DNA of 64,000 nt from Gaeumannomyces sp. JS-464 (lineage: Eukaryota; Ascomycota; Sordariomycetes; Magnaporthales; Magnaporthaceae), in contig NGZR01000002.1 of the NCBI GenBank assembly GCA_002197995.1, forward strand, positions 930,001 through 994,000, in the 5' to 3' direction. How positions within the stretch are numbered: the first letter of the stretch is position 1; each line of letters opens with the position of its first letter. Of the stretch, positions 47,121-56,799 are shown one piece after another. A program made the position numbers and the translations under genes. The notes below the pieces were generated by a model that did no database searches, had not been told where the DNA came from, and saw only the letters and a program-made list of their open reading frames with translations.

Positions 47121-47339
47121 AAATGGCTTATATTTAAAAACGTTACGAAAGTACGAGGGTTTTTAAGATTTTTAAAACTTTTACAAACGGTTTATCCGTA
47201 TTTATAGCAAAATCGCTATACTATTTACGAACCTTATTAAAAACGACCACCAGTTTTATTAAAAAGGGCAAAAATAAAAGGCTTTCGAACAATTACGGGA
47301 CGCCGTGTTAAAAAAACCGGTATTAGCAATCCCAAACTT

Positions 47340-47720
47340 AAAAAAACCTTTCGAGGTTAAAACCGACGCGTCGAATTACGCGATCGGCGGCTAACTTAAA
47401 CAACGAGACAATTAAAAACGGTTGCACTTTTGCGCGTTTTTTTCGCAAAAGTTAAATGGATTTAAGTTAAATTACCAAATCCACGATAAAAAACTTTTGG
47501 CGATAATCCGAGCATTCGAAAAATGGCGGCCATACCTTTATAAAGCAAAGCATTAGGTTATAATATATACGGATTATAAAAACCTAACGCACTTTACTAT
47601 AAGCAAAAACTTAAATAAGCGATAAATCCGTTAAAGCGAGTTTTTGCAAAACTACGACATTCGGATTAAATACCGAAAAAGGTCGGAAAACGGCCGGGCG
47701 AACGCTTTAAGCCGATAACC
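47340..47720 (+). pseudogene. Chromovirus RNase H
   Basis: Reads [59 protein letters not shown] and RSENGRANALS. These are the Asp-Glu-Asp-Asp positions of the Gypsy RNase H; the first Asp (TDAS) and the third (YTD) remain and Glu of H.KELLAI is now Lys. Confidence 0.8.
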
Positions 47721-47859
47721 GAACTATTAGGTTGCAATACTTAAAGAAATATAAATAATCCTAGCGGAAGGATTAAACGGGTTTTTAATTCCGGTATAAA
47801 AAATGCTTGCTAAAACGGTCCGGTAAAAAAAAGTTTAAACTTTAAAAAAAATTTAACAA

Positions 47860-48720
47860 ATTTATAACCAGTTAATACACGGCTATTAAAGCGTAAAGAA
47901 AACGTAAAAACGGTTATAACAATATTACGGGTTCGCAAAAACTTAAGCCGAAATATAAAACGTAATAAAAAATTGCGAAAATTGTGCTAAAAACAAAGCT
48001 AATAGGTATAAACCGTACAAATTGTTGCAATTTTTACCAGCACCGGATAAAGCATAATAGGAAGTTATTATAAACTTCGTTATTAAACTTTTTTAATCCA
48101 AAAAGCCATTAATTAAAATGAAATACGATAATGTATTAGTAATAATGGATAAGCTTACTAAATACGCTTTATTTTTACTATATAAAAAAATAGCGACGTT
48201 ATAAAACTAACGTACGTTTTTATTAGGCACGTAATAGCGGAATACGGCACGCCGAACCGCTTAACTACGGATAAAAATAAGCTATTTATAAGCAAGTTTT
48301 AAAAAGGGTTTACGAATAAGCTAAAAGCGGAACACTTTTTATTTATAGCTTACCATTTTTAAATAAATGGATAAACGAAGCGAACGAACCAAACTATAAA
48401 GCAATACTTACGTTACTACGTTAATTATAAACAAAACGATTGGGTATAATTATTTCTTATGGCTTAATTCGCTTATAACAGTTTAATTTATAAAAGCATA
48501 GGAATTATACCGTTTTATACGAACTACGGGTTTACGCTTATAGCGTATAAAAAACCTAAGGTAGGAAAACATGCTTTAATAGCGAAAATACAAATAACGG
48601 AGCTTATTAAACTGCATAAACACTTTTAAGCAAAGTTAAAAAAGCTACGGCACCGCATAGCTATTTAAATAAATAAAAAAAGGATTAAAAGATTAACTTT
48701 TAAAAAAAGGAATAGCGTTT
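47860..48720 (+). pseudogene. Chromovirus integrase
   Basis: Starts with a degraded HHCC zinc motif (HGY.SV......CENCAKNKANRY), then YDNVLVIMDKLTKYALF (first catalytic Asp), TARR-like target of GTPNRLTTDRDKLF, and YHF.(I)NG.TKRTN.T. The order is that of the Gypsy integrase core. The Glu of the DDE triad falls in a mutated stretch. Confidence 0.75.
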
Positions 48721-49070
48721 ATCTTTTTCGACGAAATATTAAAACGAAACGACCGAGCGATAAGCTAAACTATAAAAAACTGGGACTTTTTAAAATATTA
48801 AAAAAAGTTTCGAACGTAAATTACAAATTTCGATTACCGCTAATTATAAAATCCCACCCGGGTTTTTATATTTCCCTATTTAAATTAGCGCTACCGGGCT
48901 TTAAAAGCAACGAGTTAATAAAAGTCGACCTAAAATAAAAATACGAAATCGAAGAAATTTTGGATTATAAGCTAAAAAATAGGCCTAAAAAGTACCTAGT
49001 TAAATGGAAAAGGTACGGCTACGAGAAAAACACGTGGGAAAAAGGAACTAACTTTGTAAATTGCTAAAAA
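48690..49070 (+). pseudogene. Integrase C-terminal domain and chromodomain
   Basis: LTFKKGNSVYLFRRNIKTKR and SHPGFYISLFKLALPGF form the C-terminal integrase domain. EIEEILDYKLKNRPKKYLVK then WKRYGYEKNTWEKGTNFVNC form a nearly complete chromodomain with its aromatic cage residues (Tyr, Trp, Trp). Confidence 0.85.
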
Positions 49071-50127
49071 GTTTTAGCGGAATACCGGTAAAAGCGCTTA
49101 TAAAAAGGTTAGCAAAAAAAAAAAAAGGACGGTAAAGCGACGATTTTTTTTAAAAATACCCGCGATGTTTTTAAAAAAAACCGCCGGTTTTTTTAGCCTA
49201 ACCGGGAGTTAAACCCGGGATTTATAAAGTGGGTGTTATAAATAATACCGTTTTACTATTAGGTTATAAAAAAGCAGCACTTACCGGAACCAAATAAGGC
49301 AAAGGAGTTTGCACCGAACGGTTAGCAAAAAAAAAAAAAAAGAGGATAAAAGCTTAACAAGCTTCGGGGCAAACCCGAAAACTCGTCGACCTTTACGGTC
49401 GTGCCGGGATTCGAACCCAAAACCTCGGCAAAAAAACCAAAGCCACGCCCAATACGCTATAAAACCTAAAGGAGTTATTAAAAGGAGTTACAACTTACTT
49501 TGGTTAAAAAGGGCAAATAGGTCCAAGTTAAAATTAACCCCGGGCATTTGCCAGTCGGAAAGAGCCATAAAAGGTTCGAAAAGCGAGGCAGCTTAGCGGG
49601 CCGCTTAATCGGCCTTTTCCCGTTCGATACGCTCCAACTTTTTTACCGAGTTAATGCCGCGACGCACCGCGCGTATTATCTTTTCCAGCCATATTCGTTT
49701 TTACTTCCGAAAGCGGAGGACTTTTTTTTTCGCCTTTTCCAGCTTAGCTTTAAGCTTGAAATGCTGGATAACGATATTTCGAAGCTCGGAAAAAGAAGGC
49801 TTTAAAACGTCGCACTTCGAGCGATTAATCCGAAAACATTCCACGCACCGAAACGAGTTTTAAAAAAAGGCTTTACACTTTTTACGCTTTAAAACCTCGT
49901 AATAGTACGAACAAAAAAGCATTTCGTAGCAGTTAAAAAAAACAATCGCTAGGAGCTTTTTGCGACTAACGGTTTTTTTCGCGAAAAAACGTTTTCGCAT
50001 TCGATTAAACATTTTGTTAGGATAAAAAAGGGATGGGAAATGGTAAAAAAGGAAAGTATTTACCATTAATAAAAAGCGGGGCGATAAAACGTGGTTAAAG
50101 GGATTTGGCCTAAAAGGGGAAACCTAA
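49071..50127 (+). other. Non-coding 3' region of the chromovirus
   Basis: Between the chromodomain and the 3' LTR. ORFs at 49309-49863 are overlapping and show no domain. It contains a possible tRNA-like remnant on the minus strand (49398-49466) and the polypurine tract just before 50128. Confidence 0.5.
49398..49466 (-). ncRNA. Possible degenerate tRNA-like sequence
   Basis: The minus strand has an exact B-box (GGTTCGAATCC at 49417-49407) and, 30 bases upstream, an A-box-like TAGCGTATTGGG (49459-49448; one mismatch to the usual consensus). The 3' part GGCACGACC could pair partly with GGTTTTA at the 5' end. Overall length is about 69 nt. Acceptor and anticodon stems have mismatches, and I cannot assign an anticodon. 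It could be chance. Confidence 0.25.
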
Positions 50128-50572
50128 TGTTACGATTATGCAAGCCCCTAAAACAGCAAAGCAAAAAGGGGCTTCGAACTAGTGCTTTCGCCCCGCCCCG
50201 GTTACGTGGAGTTACGTAAACTAAAAGGGATTTGTAGATTTATAATAAAGCAATAAATCTGGGGAGGGATTTGTGGATTTATAACAAAGTAACAAATCCA
50301 AAAAGGATTTGTGGATTTGTAGCAAAGCTATAGATTTAACCCAATATAAGGCAAAAGGCAGCGTATATATAAAAGATGGATTTCCTATTGTTTTAGGTAG
50401 CTTTAACTAAGGTTTCGGCATTAGTTAATTTAAATTAGCTCCTAGGCATTCTTTGGGATAAGCAATTAGATTGTCCTTTTAAGTTACGTGTTCCCCTGTT
50501 AATTAAACCAGCGATATTGTCCTTTCCACCCTCGAGGTGCCCTATTTTAAGAGCAAACCTTTGATTGTAATA
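50128..50572 (+). repeat. 3' LTR of the complete chromovirus
   Basis: 445 bp, aligned end to end with 43147-43591. TGTTAC is intact here, while the terminal CA has become TA (GTAATA). Differences are nearly all transitions. Carries the same three tandem inverted-repeat units. Confidence 0.85.
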
Positions 50573-50800
50573 TTTATTAATAGCCTTTTTAACGGAATGC
50601 TACAAAAAGTAGCCGCATTGCGGGCTGCACGGGCTAGTATATTAAATATTAAACTTTAAAAGTTTAACATTCCAATACATGTATTTAAATGCAAATTTAA
50701 CTATTTTTCGCATGTAAATTGTGCGGTTAAAATAACGTGGTTATTATTAAGGTAAATGATTAAAAGTGGGGTGGACGAAAACTTTTTAACATTAGTTGTA

Positions 50801-52464
50801 ATTATTTACCGTTTTTTTCAATTAAAATAACGTGGTATAATAATTTATCGGGGTATTTTAAACTTTAACGTTTTAAAAACACTTCGAAACGTCGAATAGC
50901 GTAAAAATACGCTGGTATTTACACTCGTTTTAAACACTGTAAAATAATAATACGGAAAATTTATTAGCAGCGCCGTTTCGCGCTACGTCCACGCGTTTTT
51001 AAAACTAAACAATATTAACGCTCCCGTTTTTATCCATTTCGGCGTCGGTATTTAAATTTTTAAACTTTTAAAAAAAGTGGGTTTAATTTAAGGGTTTCTT
51101 TTTTCGAACCTTTCCTTTTTTAAATCACTTGCTAGTATTTCCTTTTTTTAAACCCAGCGGAAAGCGGCGTTATTTTTTCCTTTTAAATTTATAAGCCCGG
51201 AAATAACGCGTTATTCCCCTTCGTTATTATATTCGGTTTTTATAGCTTTAAATATATCAATATTTCGTAATTTCCCGGGGTACCATCCGGTAACGTTTTT
51301 ATTAAACTTGTACGTAACGCATAACTTGTCGTAATAATACATTTAATTAAACGCTAGTTTAAAACATAATTTACTTTATATTAGGCTTTTTTACGTTTGT
51401 TAAAAGTTAATTTTTTAGCGGTTACCGTTCCGTTAAAAGCAGTTTGCTTTAATATAGCCGGTTTAACCACATTTAAAACATTTCCCGTTTTTTAAGTTTT
51501 GCTTTTTTTTTTTTTTACTGCTTTTATCATTAATACGCGGCTTTTACGCTAAAGTTTATAAAGTTTAAATGCGTTTTTTAAACCGTGGTTAGCTGCTATT
51601 TAGCCTTTTTTTTAATTACCTTTATTAGTTTATACTATATTTTTAAAACTAAATCCCTTTTTTTCCCGTTATCGTTTATATAATTTATCGCTAATACTAA
51701 TTGCATTTTTAACGTAATTTGTAAAAAACTTTAAGCGATTTTTTTTTTCGCGAGTTCGTTTTTTACGTTTTTACGCAATTTGTTATAAAAATGCAGCATT
51801 AACGTAGCATCGCTTTAATTAAGTTTAATGTTAATTCGTTAAAAGTTTACGGCGTATTTAACCACTGCTTTTTGCTATTTAAAAACTAGCAAATCTTTTT
51901 CAGCGATTTAAGTTTTATCGATTATTTTAACTATTTTTTTTAACCTTTTTTTCGAAGGTTTCGAAATTAGCGAAAATAATTTTAATAACTTTTTAACTTT
52001 TTCGTACTTTTTAAAATAATCGCTTTAAGTTAATTAAAACCATTTTTTTCATTTTACTATTTAATTTAGTAATAACTAGCGTAAACAACCTTTTGCTTTT
52101 CGTTTACGAATTGTTATTTGTAAAATTTAAAATAGGTTTTGCATTTAGTAAAAAACGTTTAAAATTTACCCTTTTTTTGTAAAGTTCCAGCAATGGGAAT
52201 TTATACGCTCGAACTGCGAAAAGCGTATTGTTTTAAAATAACGCTAGTTTCGTAGTAAATTGCTTCGTTTTAGCTTGCCTTTTAGCGATTTTTTCCGTTA
52301 TAAGCTTAAAAAGGCGTGCTGTATCGGCAATGTTATTAAAGCCGTATTTAACGTTATTAAAGGTAAAAACCGTAATTTCTTTTTTTTCAAGCTATTTACC
52401 GCTATTTGCTATAGTATATTATCCCGTTTTTTAACAAAGTGTTAAATAAAATTAATTAAAATGT
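50801..52464 (-). pseudogene. Gag region of the nested host chromovirus
   Basis: Minus-strand readings match gag of the complete copy. Near 51520-51460 the knuckle reads NGKCFKCG.TGYIKANC (CCHC with His mutated to Tyr). The stretch next to the 5' LTR (52464-52440) matches the region after the LTR in the complete copy (TTTTAATTAATTTTATTTAA against TTTTAACTAATTTTGTTTAA). Confidence 0.7.
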
Positions 52465-52608
52465 TACAATTAAAAGTTTACTTTTAAAGTAAACCGTTTT
52501 AAAAGTGGTTTTAAATAATAGCGCTAGTTAAAACATAAAATAAACGCGTAATTAAAAGGTAACTTTAATTGCTTTTTTAAAAAAATGCTTAAAAGCTAAC
52601 TTAAGCTA

Positions 52609-54460
52609 ACGTAATTTATTAATAAGCGACACACATTAATAAGCGATACACGAATCGCGAAAACGCGATACGTTTTTTTTACTTCCAATTTTTCCACTAA
52701 TAAGTATAGCAAACCAAAACAACGAAAGCCGATTAATTCTCGCTTTCCAAGCTTTGCGATCGGACTTTAAACTAAGCATCCGGGCCGCCGCTAAAATCTA
52801 TTCGATCGCGTTCGCCACTTTCGCTAAACGAAAGCGCGGCCGGCTTGCTCGACGCGATACTATGCCCAAATTACGGAAATTAACGGAATTCGAAAAGGAA
52901 GCGCTTATTAAATACATATTTAAGCTGGATTTCCGCGCGTTTTTTCCCCGGCTTTTTGGTGTTAAAAATATAGCCAATCGATTGTTCGCCGAACGCGACG
53001 CGAACGCCGTCGGTAAATGCTAGGTCGAAAAGTTCGTTAAACGCCGCCCGGAGCTCGGCACGCGTTGGATTCGAAAATACGATTACCAAAAGGCTAAATG
53101 CGAAAATCCCAAGCTCGTTTTTGCCTAATTTAACTTATATAAGATATTATAGCCAAATATAGCATTTTGGATAACGATATTTACAATTTTAACGAAACCG
53201 GTTTCCTTATAGGCATAATCGCCGCCGTTATAATTATTATAATATCGGAAAGTCGTAGTAAAGCAAAGCTAGTTTAGCTTGGCAATCGAAAATAAGCTAT
53301 AATTATTTAAAAGGTTAACTATTACGGTTAAGCGATCCCTTTTTTTATTATCGTTAAAAAGCAGTACCATTTAGCCAATTGGTATTTGGAAACCGACTTT
53401 TCACGCGATTGAGTTATTTTAACGAGTTTTAACGGGTAAATTACGAACGAGCTCGGTTTAAAATAAATTCGGCATTTCGATAAACACATTGCAGCTCGCA
53501 AAAAAAGGTCCTATCGTTTGTTAGTGCTAAACGGGCATAAAAGCTACCATTCGACGGATTTTAAGCTTTACTGCTAGGAATATAATTATTACGCTTTGTA
53601 TGCCTTTACATTCGTTTTACTTTTTTTAACCGCTTAATGTTAAATGCTTTAGCCCGCTAAAAAGGCGTACGGTTAACAAATCGAAAACCTAATAAGGTTA
53701 CACGTTAACCACGTAATTAAAGTCGAGTTTTTTTCGGCGTTTAAAACGGCATTTTTTAACTTTATAACCGAAGGAAACATTCGAGGAGGTTTTCGAAAAG
53801 CTGGCTTTGCTCTTTTTAATCCGGATTCGGTTTTAAAAAGCTGGATATAAAGCTACGGACTTTAGCTTTTTCGAAAAAGCTTTTAAACAACGCCGAATTT
53901 TGGACTTCCAAAACGCTTTAAACAGCTAAAACGCAACTTCGCAATCCGAACATATTAAAACTCGGATTTCTAATTACCGGAGCAGCTTTCCGTTATTTAT
54001 GCTAACGGTTGTAAATTAATTAACGAAAAGGGTTAAAGTAATTATACATCGGGTTAACCTTTTAAAAGAAAAGTGCTTTAAATTACGAAAGGCGAACGAA
54101 GCATTAAGCAAACGCCGAAAGGCTAAAAAAATACGTGTTCGATTTGGAAGGTTATTTATTATAAAGAAATACGAAATGTTTTAAACTAAAAGGAGCTAAA
54201 TGGATAGTTATAATAAGAAATGCGCGATTATAAGGGTTAAAAAAAAGGGCGACGATAATTCGTCGGCGATGTGGCATTTGCGGCAAAACCGGATATAATA
54301 CGCGCATTTGCCAAAAGAATGTAAAAATGTTCGATGTATACAATTCCGAGTAGTTTAAATGGATTTTTAGCGTTTTTAGGTTAATATGCGAGTTAATTAA
54401 CCGGAGGTTGGGTTTAAGTGTGTCGTTTACTAATGTGTGTCGCTTATTAATAAACTACGT
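52609..54460 (+). mobile_element. Fot1/pogo-like DNA transposon copy 1
   Basis: 1852 bp with TA duplications (52607-52608 and 54461-54462). TIRs begin ACGTA(G/A)TTTATTAATAAGC and carry a subterminal direct repeat of AAGCGAYACAC at 17-bp spacing. Size, TA target and ACGT end are normal for fungal Fot1/Pot elements. Transposase on +. Confidence 0.9.
52754..54350 (+). pseudogene. Fot1-type DDE transposase, RIP-inactivated
   Basis: The N-terminus (52754-53023) reads LSIRAAAKIY...KRKRGRLARRDTMPKLRKL (psq-type helix-turn-helix) and TEFEKEALIKYIFKLD...IANRLFAERDA (CENP-B type DNA-binding domain). Then YNFNETGF near 53187-53210 (DETGF with Asp to Asn), VLNGHKSYHSTDF near 53522-53560 (LDGHESHHS: Asp to Asn, Glu to Lys, His to Tyr), and a C-terminal zinc knuckle CGICGKTGYNTRIC near 54270-54312. 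Family order is complete; activity is excluded by stops and lost catalytic residues. Confidence 0.85.
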
Positions 54461-54745
54461 TAATTAATATTAAAACCTTAATTAAAACTATTTAATATAT
54501 AAAGGAATTTTTATTATATATTTTTTTAACTTTTACCTTAATTTTTTTAATTCGTCGTAATTTTTTAAATTATTACGAACCGCTTATTAAAGGTTAATTC
54601 GTCGTAATTTTTTTAAATTACTACGAATTTTTATATTACGTAACTTTCGACTTAGTATAAAGTAAAGGTTCGTTTTTTTAATTTACCTTTTTTAATATCC
54701 CGCCGTTTAACTTTTACCCTTTTTAATTTTAGTTATAACATTATA

Positions 54746-55351
54746 TAGTAAAGCTTTACCGTTTTAATAACTATAAAAAGCTTTTTATTAAAAGCTTAAC
54801 CGATTATAACAATAGAAAGCTTTATTAAAAACCTTTTCATTTTAAAATATAAGTTTCGGCGAGTTTTTTATCCGGTATTATATGCGAGAATTTAAATTTC
54901 GAAAAAAATAGTTAAATGATTAAAGTGGAAAGTTCGGTTTAAATGTACGCGAAAAGGTTTAATAGTTTGTATAAAAAGTATATTGGAAAAGCGTGGAACG
55001 AGTTGCTTATAAAGCATTTCCGCAAATACGTTCGCTTTATTACGTCGCAATGGAAATTTAAAAAAAACCCAAAGTTAGCATATTATAAGCTTTAACTTTT
55101 TTATTAACTATATTTATTACAGCCGTATATTTTGTATGCCAAATAAAAAGAAAAGCTAGTATAAGCGCAAATAAAGCGAACTGCGAGCCCGCGAGGTAAA
55201 AGCATTATAAAAAGGTTTTAAAATGATTTATAAAAATTATTTCCACGAAAAGGACGATAAAAAGCTTTAAAAGCAGTTATAAAGCATTTTAAAACCCGAA
55301 GCGAAACGAAAAGTAATACATACCTTAACGCAACGCTCGTAATTAGCGGAT
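54746..55351. other. AT-rich segment between two Gypsy elements, unassigned
   Basis: Outside the TSD of the 33-kb nest and before the next 3' LTR. One plus-strand reading (about 54985-55330, with TAA as Gln) gives basic, helical peptide pieces such as WNELLIKHFRKYVRF and RAREVKAL.KGFKMIYKNYFH. This suggests a decayed coding region of another transposon or gene. I cannot assign a family. Confidence 0.3.
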
Positions 55352-55807
55352 TGTTACATTTAAGGTTTTGCTTTTAAAGTAAAGCATTTAAAAAAAGGGC
55401 TAAAACAGTGCACTTGTTAACAACTTTAAAAAATTTAGGATTTTAAAATGCAGCGTTTTAATTGCTTGCTTTCAAAGATATTTAAAAGCTAATTTAAGTT
55501 GATTAATGCCGAGGTTTTAATTAAATTTATTAACATAAAAAAGCTTTGCTTTTTTATATTTTAATAAACCTTTTTATATATTTCGTTATAATTTATTAAT
55601 TCGTTTTAAATTAATAAAGCAGTTGTAATTTATTAATTTATTACAAATTAATAAAATGGTTCGTAATTTGTTAATTTATCGCGGATTAACAAATTAAACC
55701 GGGGGTTATTTAAACCTATTACGTAACTCCGCTTAATAAAGGTTAGATAAACTTTTTTTAAACTGTTCGCTTACCGCTCTTTTTTTTTCCAGCTTTAATC
55801 GTAACAT
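55352..55807 (-). repeat. 3' LTR of another Gypsy element (subfamily 3)
   Basis: 456 bp, TGTTAC...GTAACA, followed on the right by TTAGGTTTCCCTTTTTAAA, the complement of a polypurine tract, so a minus-strand element extends to the right. Three tandem units built on TAATTTATTAATTTATTA lie at about 55585-55695, at the same LTR position as the arrays in the other subfamilies. The matching 5' LTR was not found inside the window. Confidence 0.75.
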
Positions 55808-56799
55808 TAGGTTTCCCTTTTTAAATTACATTTTTTTAGTTAAATTTACTGCCCCGCTTTTTATTAATTAGTAAATACTTTGTTTTTTACTTTTCTTTAT
55901 CCTTTTTTTTAGTTTAATAAAATGTTTAATCGTGTGTAAAAACGGAAAACGCCGTCGCGTGCTATTTCGACTTTTCGTGGTTAAAATCTCCTATTTTTAA
56001 TCCTTTTTCTATTACTTTTATACCTTTTTGCGAATTTTTGCGAATTTTTAAATTAAAATTAATGCTTGGCTTTCCCGTAACATTCCTCCCGTTACGTGAA
56101 ATGCTTTCGCCGTAACCGTTTTTTTATAACATTTTAAATCCTTTTTTTAAAAAAGTTGCGTTAAATAACCGCGCAATATTTTAAACTGGATTCGATGTTA
56201 AAAGCGTTAAAAAAAAGGTTTTACGTTAACAAAAACAGCGTCGCATATAGATAAAAAAAATTCGTGCGATCCGCTGGGAAATCGACGCCGTAAAAGAATT
56301 AAATCGTATCGAACGGGAGGAGGCCGACTAGGAAGCTCGCTAAACTGTTTTGCAATTCGAGCCATTCGTAACTTTTACCGTTTTTTTCGATTGGCAAGCA
56401 TTTAAAATTAATTTTAACTTAAACCCGTTTGCTTTTTTTAACCAAAGTAAAAGCTACTTTTACTAACCGTTTTAAAAAATTTGTAATATATTAGGTATTG
56501 TTTTAGCTTTTTTTGCTAAAATCGCAAGTTCGACTTTTATTAAGTTTATTTATAAGCTAGTAATAATTAGTTCGATTGCTATTAATTAATAAAGCCCTTT
56601 TTTCTTTTATTATTTTAATGCTAACCGTTAATTGCAAGCTTTTTTATTTTATTTGGTTTTAATAAATGGACTTTTTTTATAACTTTATAATATAATGGTA
56701 ATATTTTTACTTTTTAATTTAAACTTTTAAATTCGATTTTTAATTAAATTAGGACTTTTTTAATTTAAAAATTTTACTATCGACGGCGGTATTAAAAGT

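Larger units (their letters stand above)
43147..50572 (+). mobile_element. Complete Ty3/Gypsy chromovirus (subfamily 1) inside the Tc1-like element
   Basis: LTRs of 445 bp at 43147-43591 and 50128-50572, flanked by perfect TTTAT (43142-43146 and 50573-50577). Total 7426 bp. Domain order on +: gag with CCHC knuckle, (protease not resolved), RT, RNase H, integrase, chromodomain, then about 1 kb of non-coding DNA and a polypurine tract (AAAAGGGGAAACC near 50112-50124) before the 3' LTR. Same family as the host of the nest but a different LTR subfamily. RIP stops occur throughout. Confidence 0.9.
41979..50798 (+). mobile_element. Tc1-like DNA transposon, itself split by a Gypsy element
   Basis: 37-bp terminal inverted repeats: left CAACTGATGTTAAAAAGTTT at 41979, right ending ...AACATTAGTTG at 50798, each preceded or followed by TA (41977-41978 and 50799-50800). 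Subtracting the Gypsy insertion leaves 1389 bp, normal for Tc1/mariner. The transposase remnant (42600-43141) is on the plus strand. Confidence 0.85.
21472..54740 (-). mobile_element. Ty3/Gypsy chromovirus (host element of a 33-kb nest)
   Basis: One minus-strand LTR retrotransposon split by six insertions. Its 3' LTR is 21472-21898 and its 5' LTR begins at 52461, continues after a Fot1 insertion and ends at 54740. The flanks are CTATA (21467-21471) and TTATA (54741-54745), a 5-bp duplication with one C-to-T change. Removing the six insertions leaves about 7.1 kb, the normal size for this group. Parts seen: polypurine tract next to the 3' LTR, chromodomain and integrase C-terminus (22650-23055), integrase (about 30744-32300), RNase H and RT (about 32300-33300), and gag with a CCHC knuckle (51000-52440). 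All coding parts are full of RIP-type stops. Confidence 0.8.
52461..54740 (-). repeat. 5' LTR of the nested chromovirus, interrupted by Fot1
   Basis: The LTR starts TGTTACAATTAAAAG near 52464, is interrupted at 52608 by a Fot1-like element, and resumes at 54461 to end in ATAACA at 54740. Excising the insertion and one TA gives ACTTAAGCTAATTAATATT, matching the intact LTR at 21600-21640 (ACTTAAGTTAACTAATGCT) apart from transitions. Confidence 0.8.

Noticed and set aside
54746..55351. Tyrosine-recombinase (DUF3435/Captain-type) remnant of a giant Starship element
   Set aside because: Only a vague resemblance of basic helical pieces; no catalytic R...H.R...Y pattern visible and no cargo boundaries.
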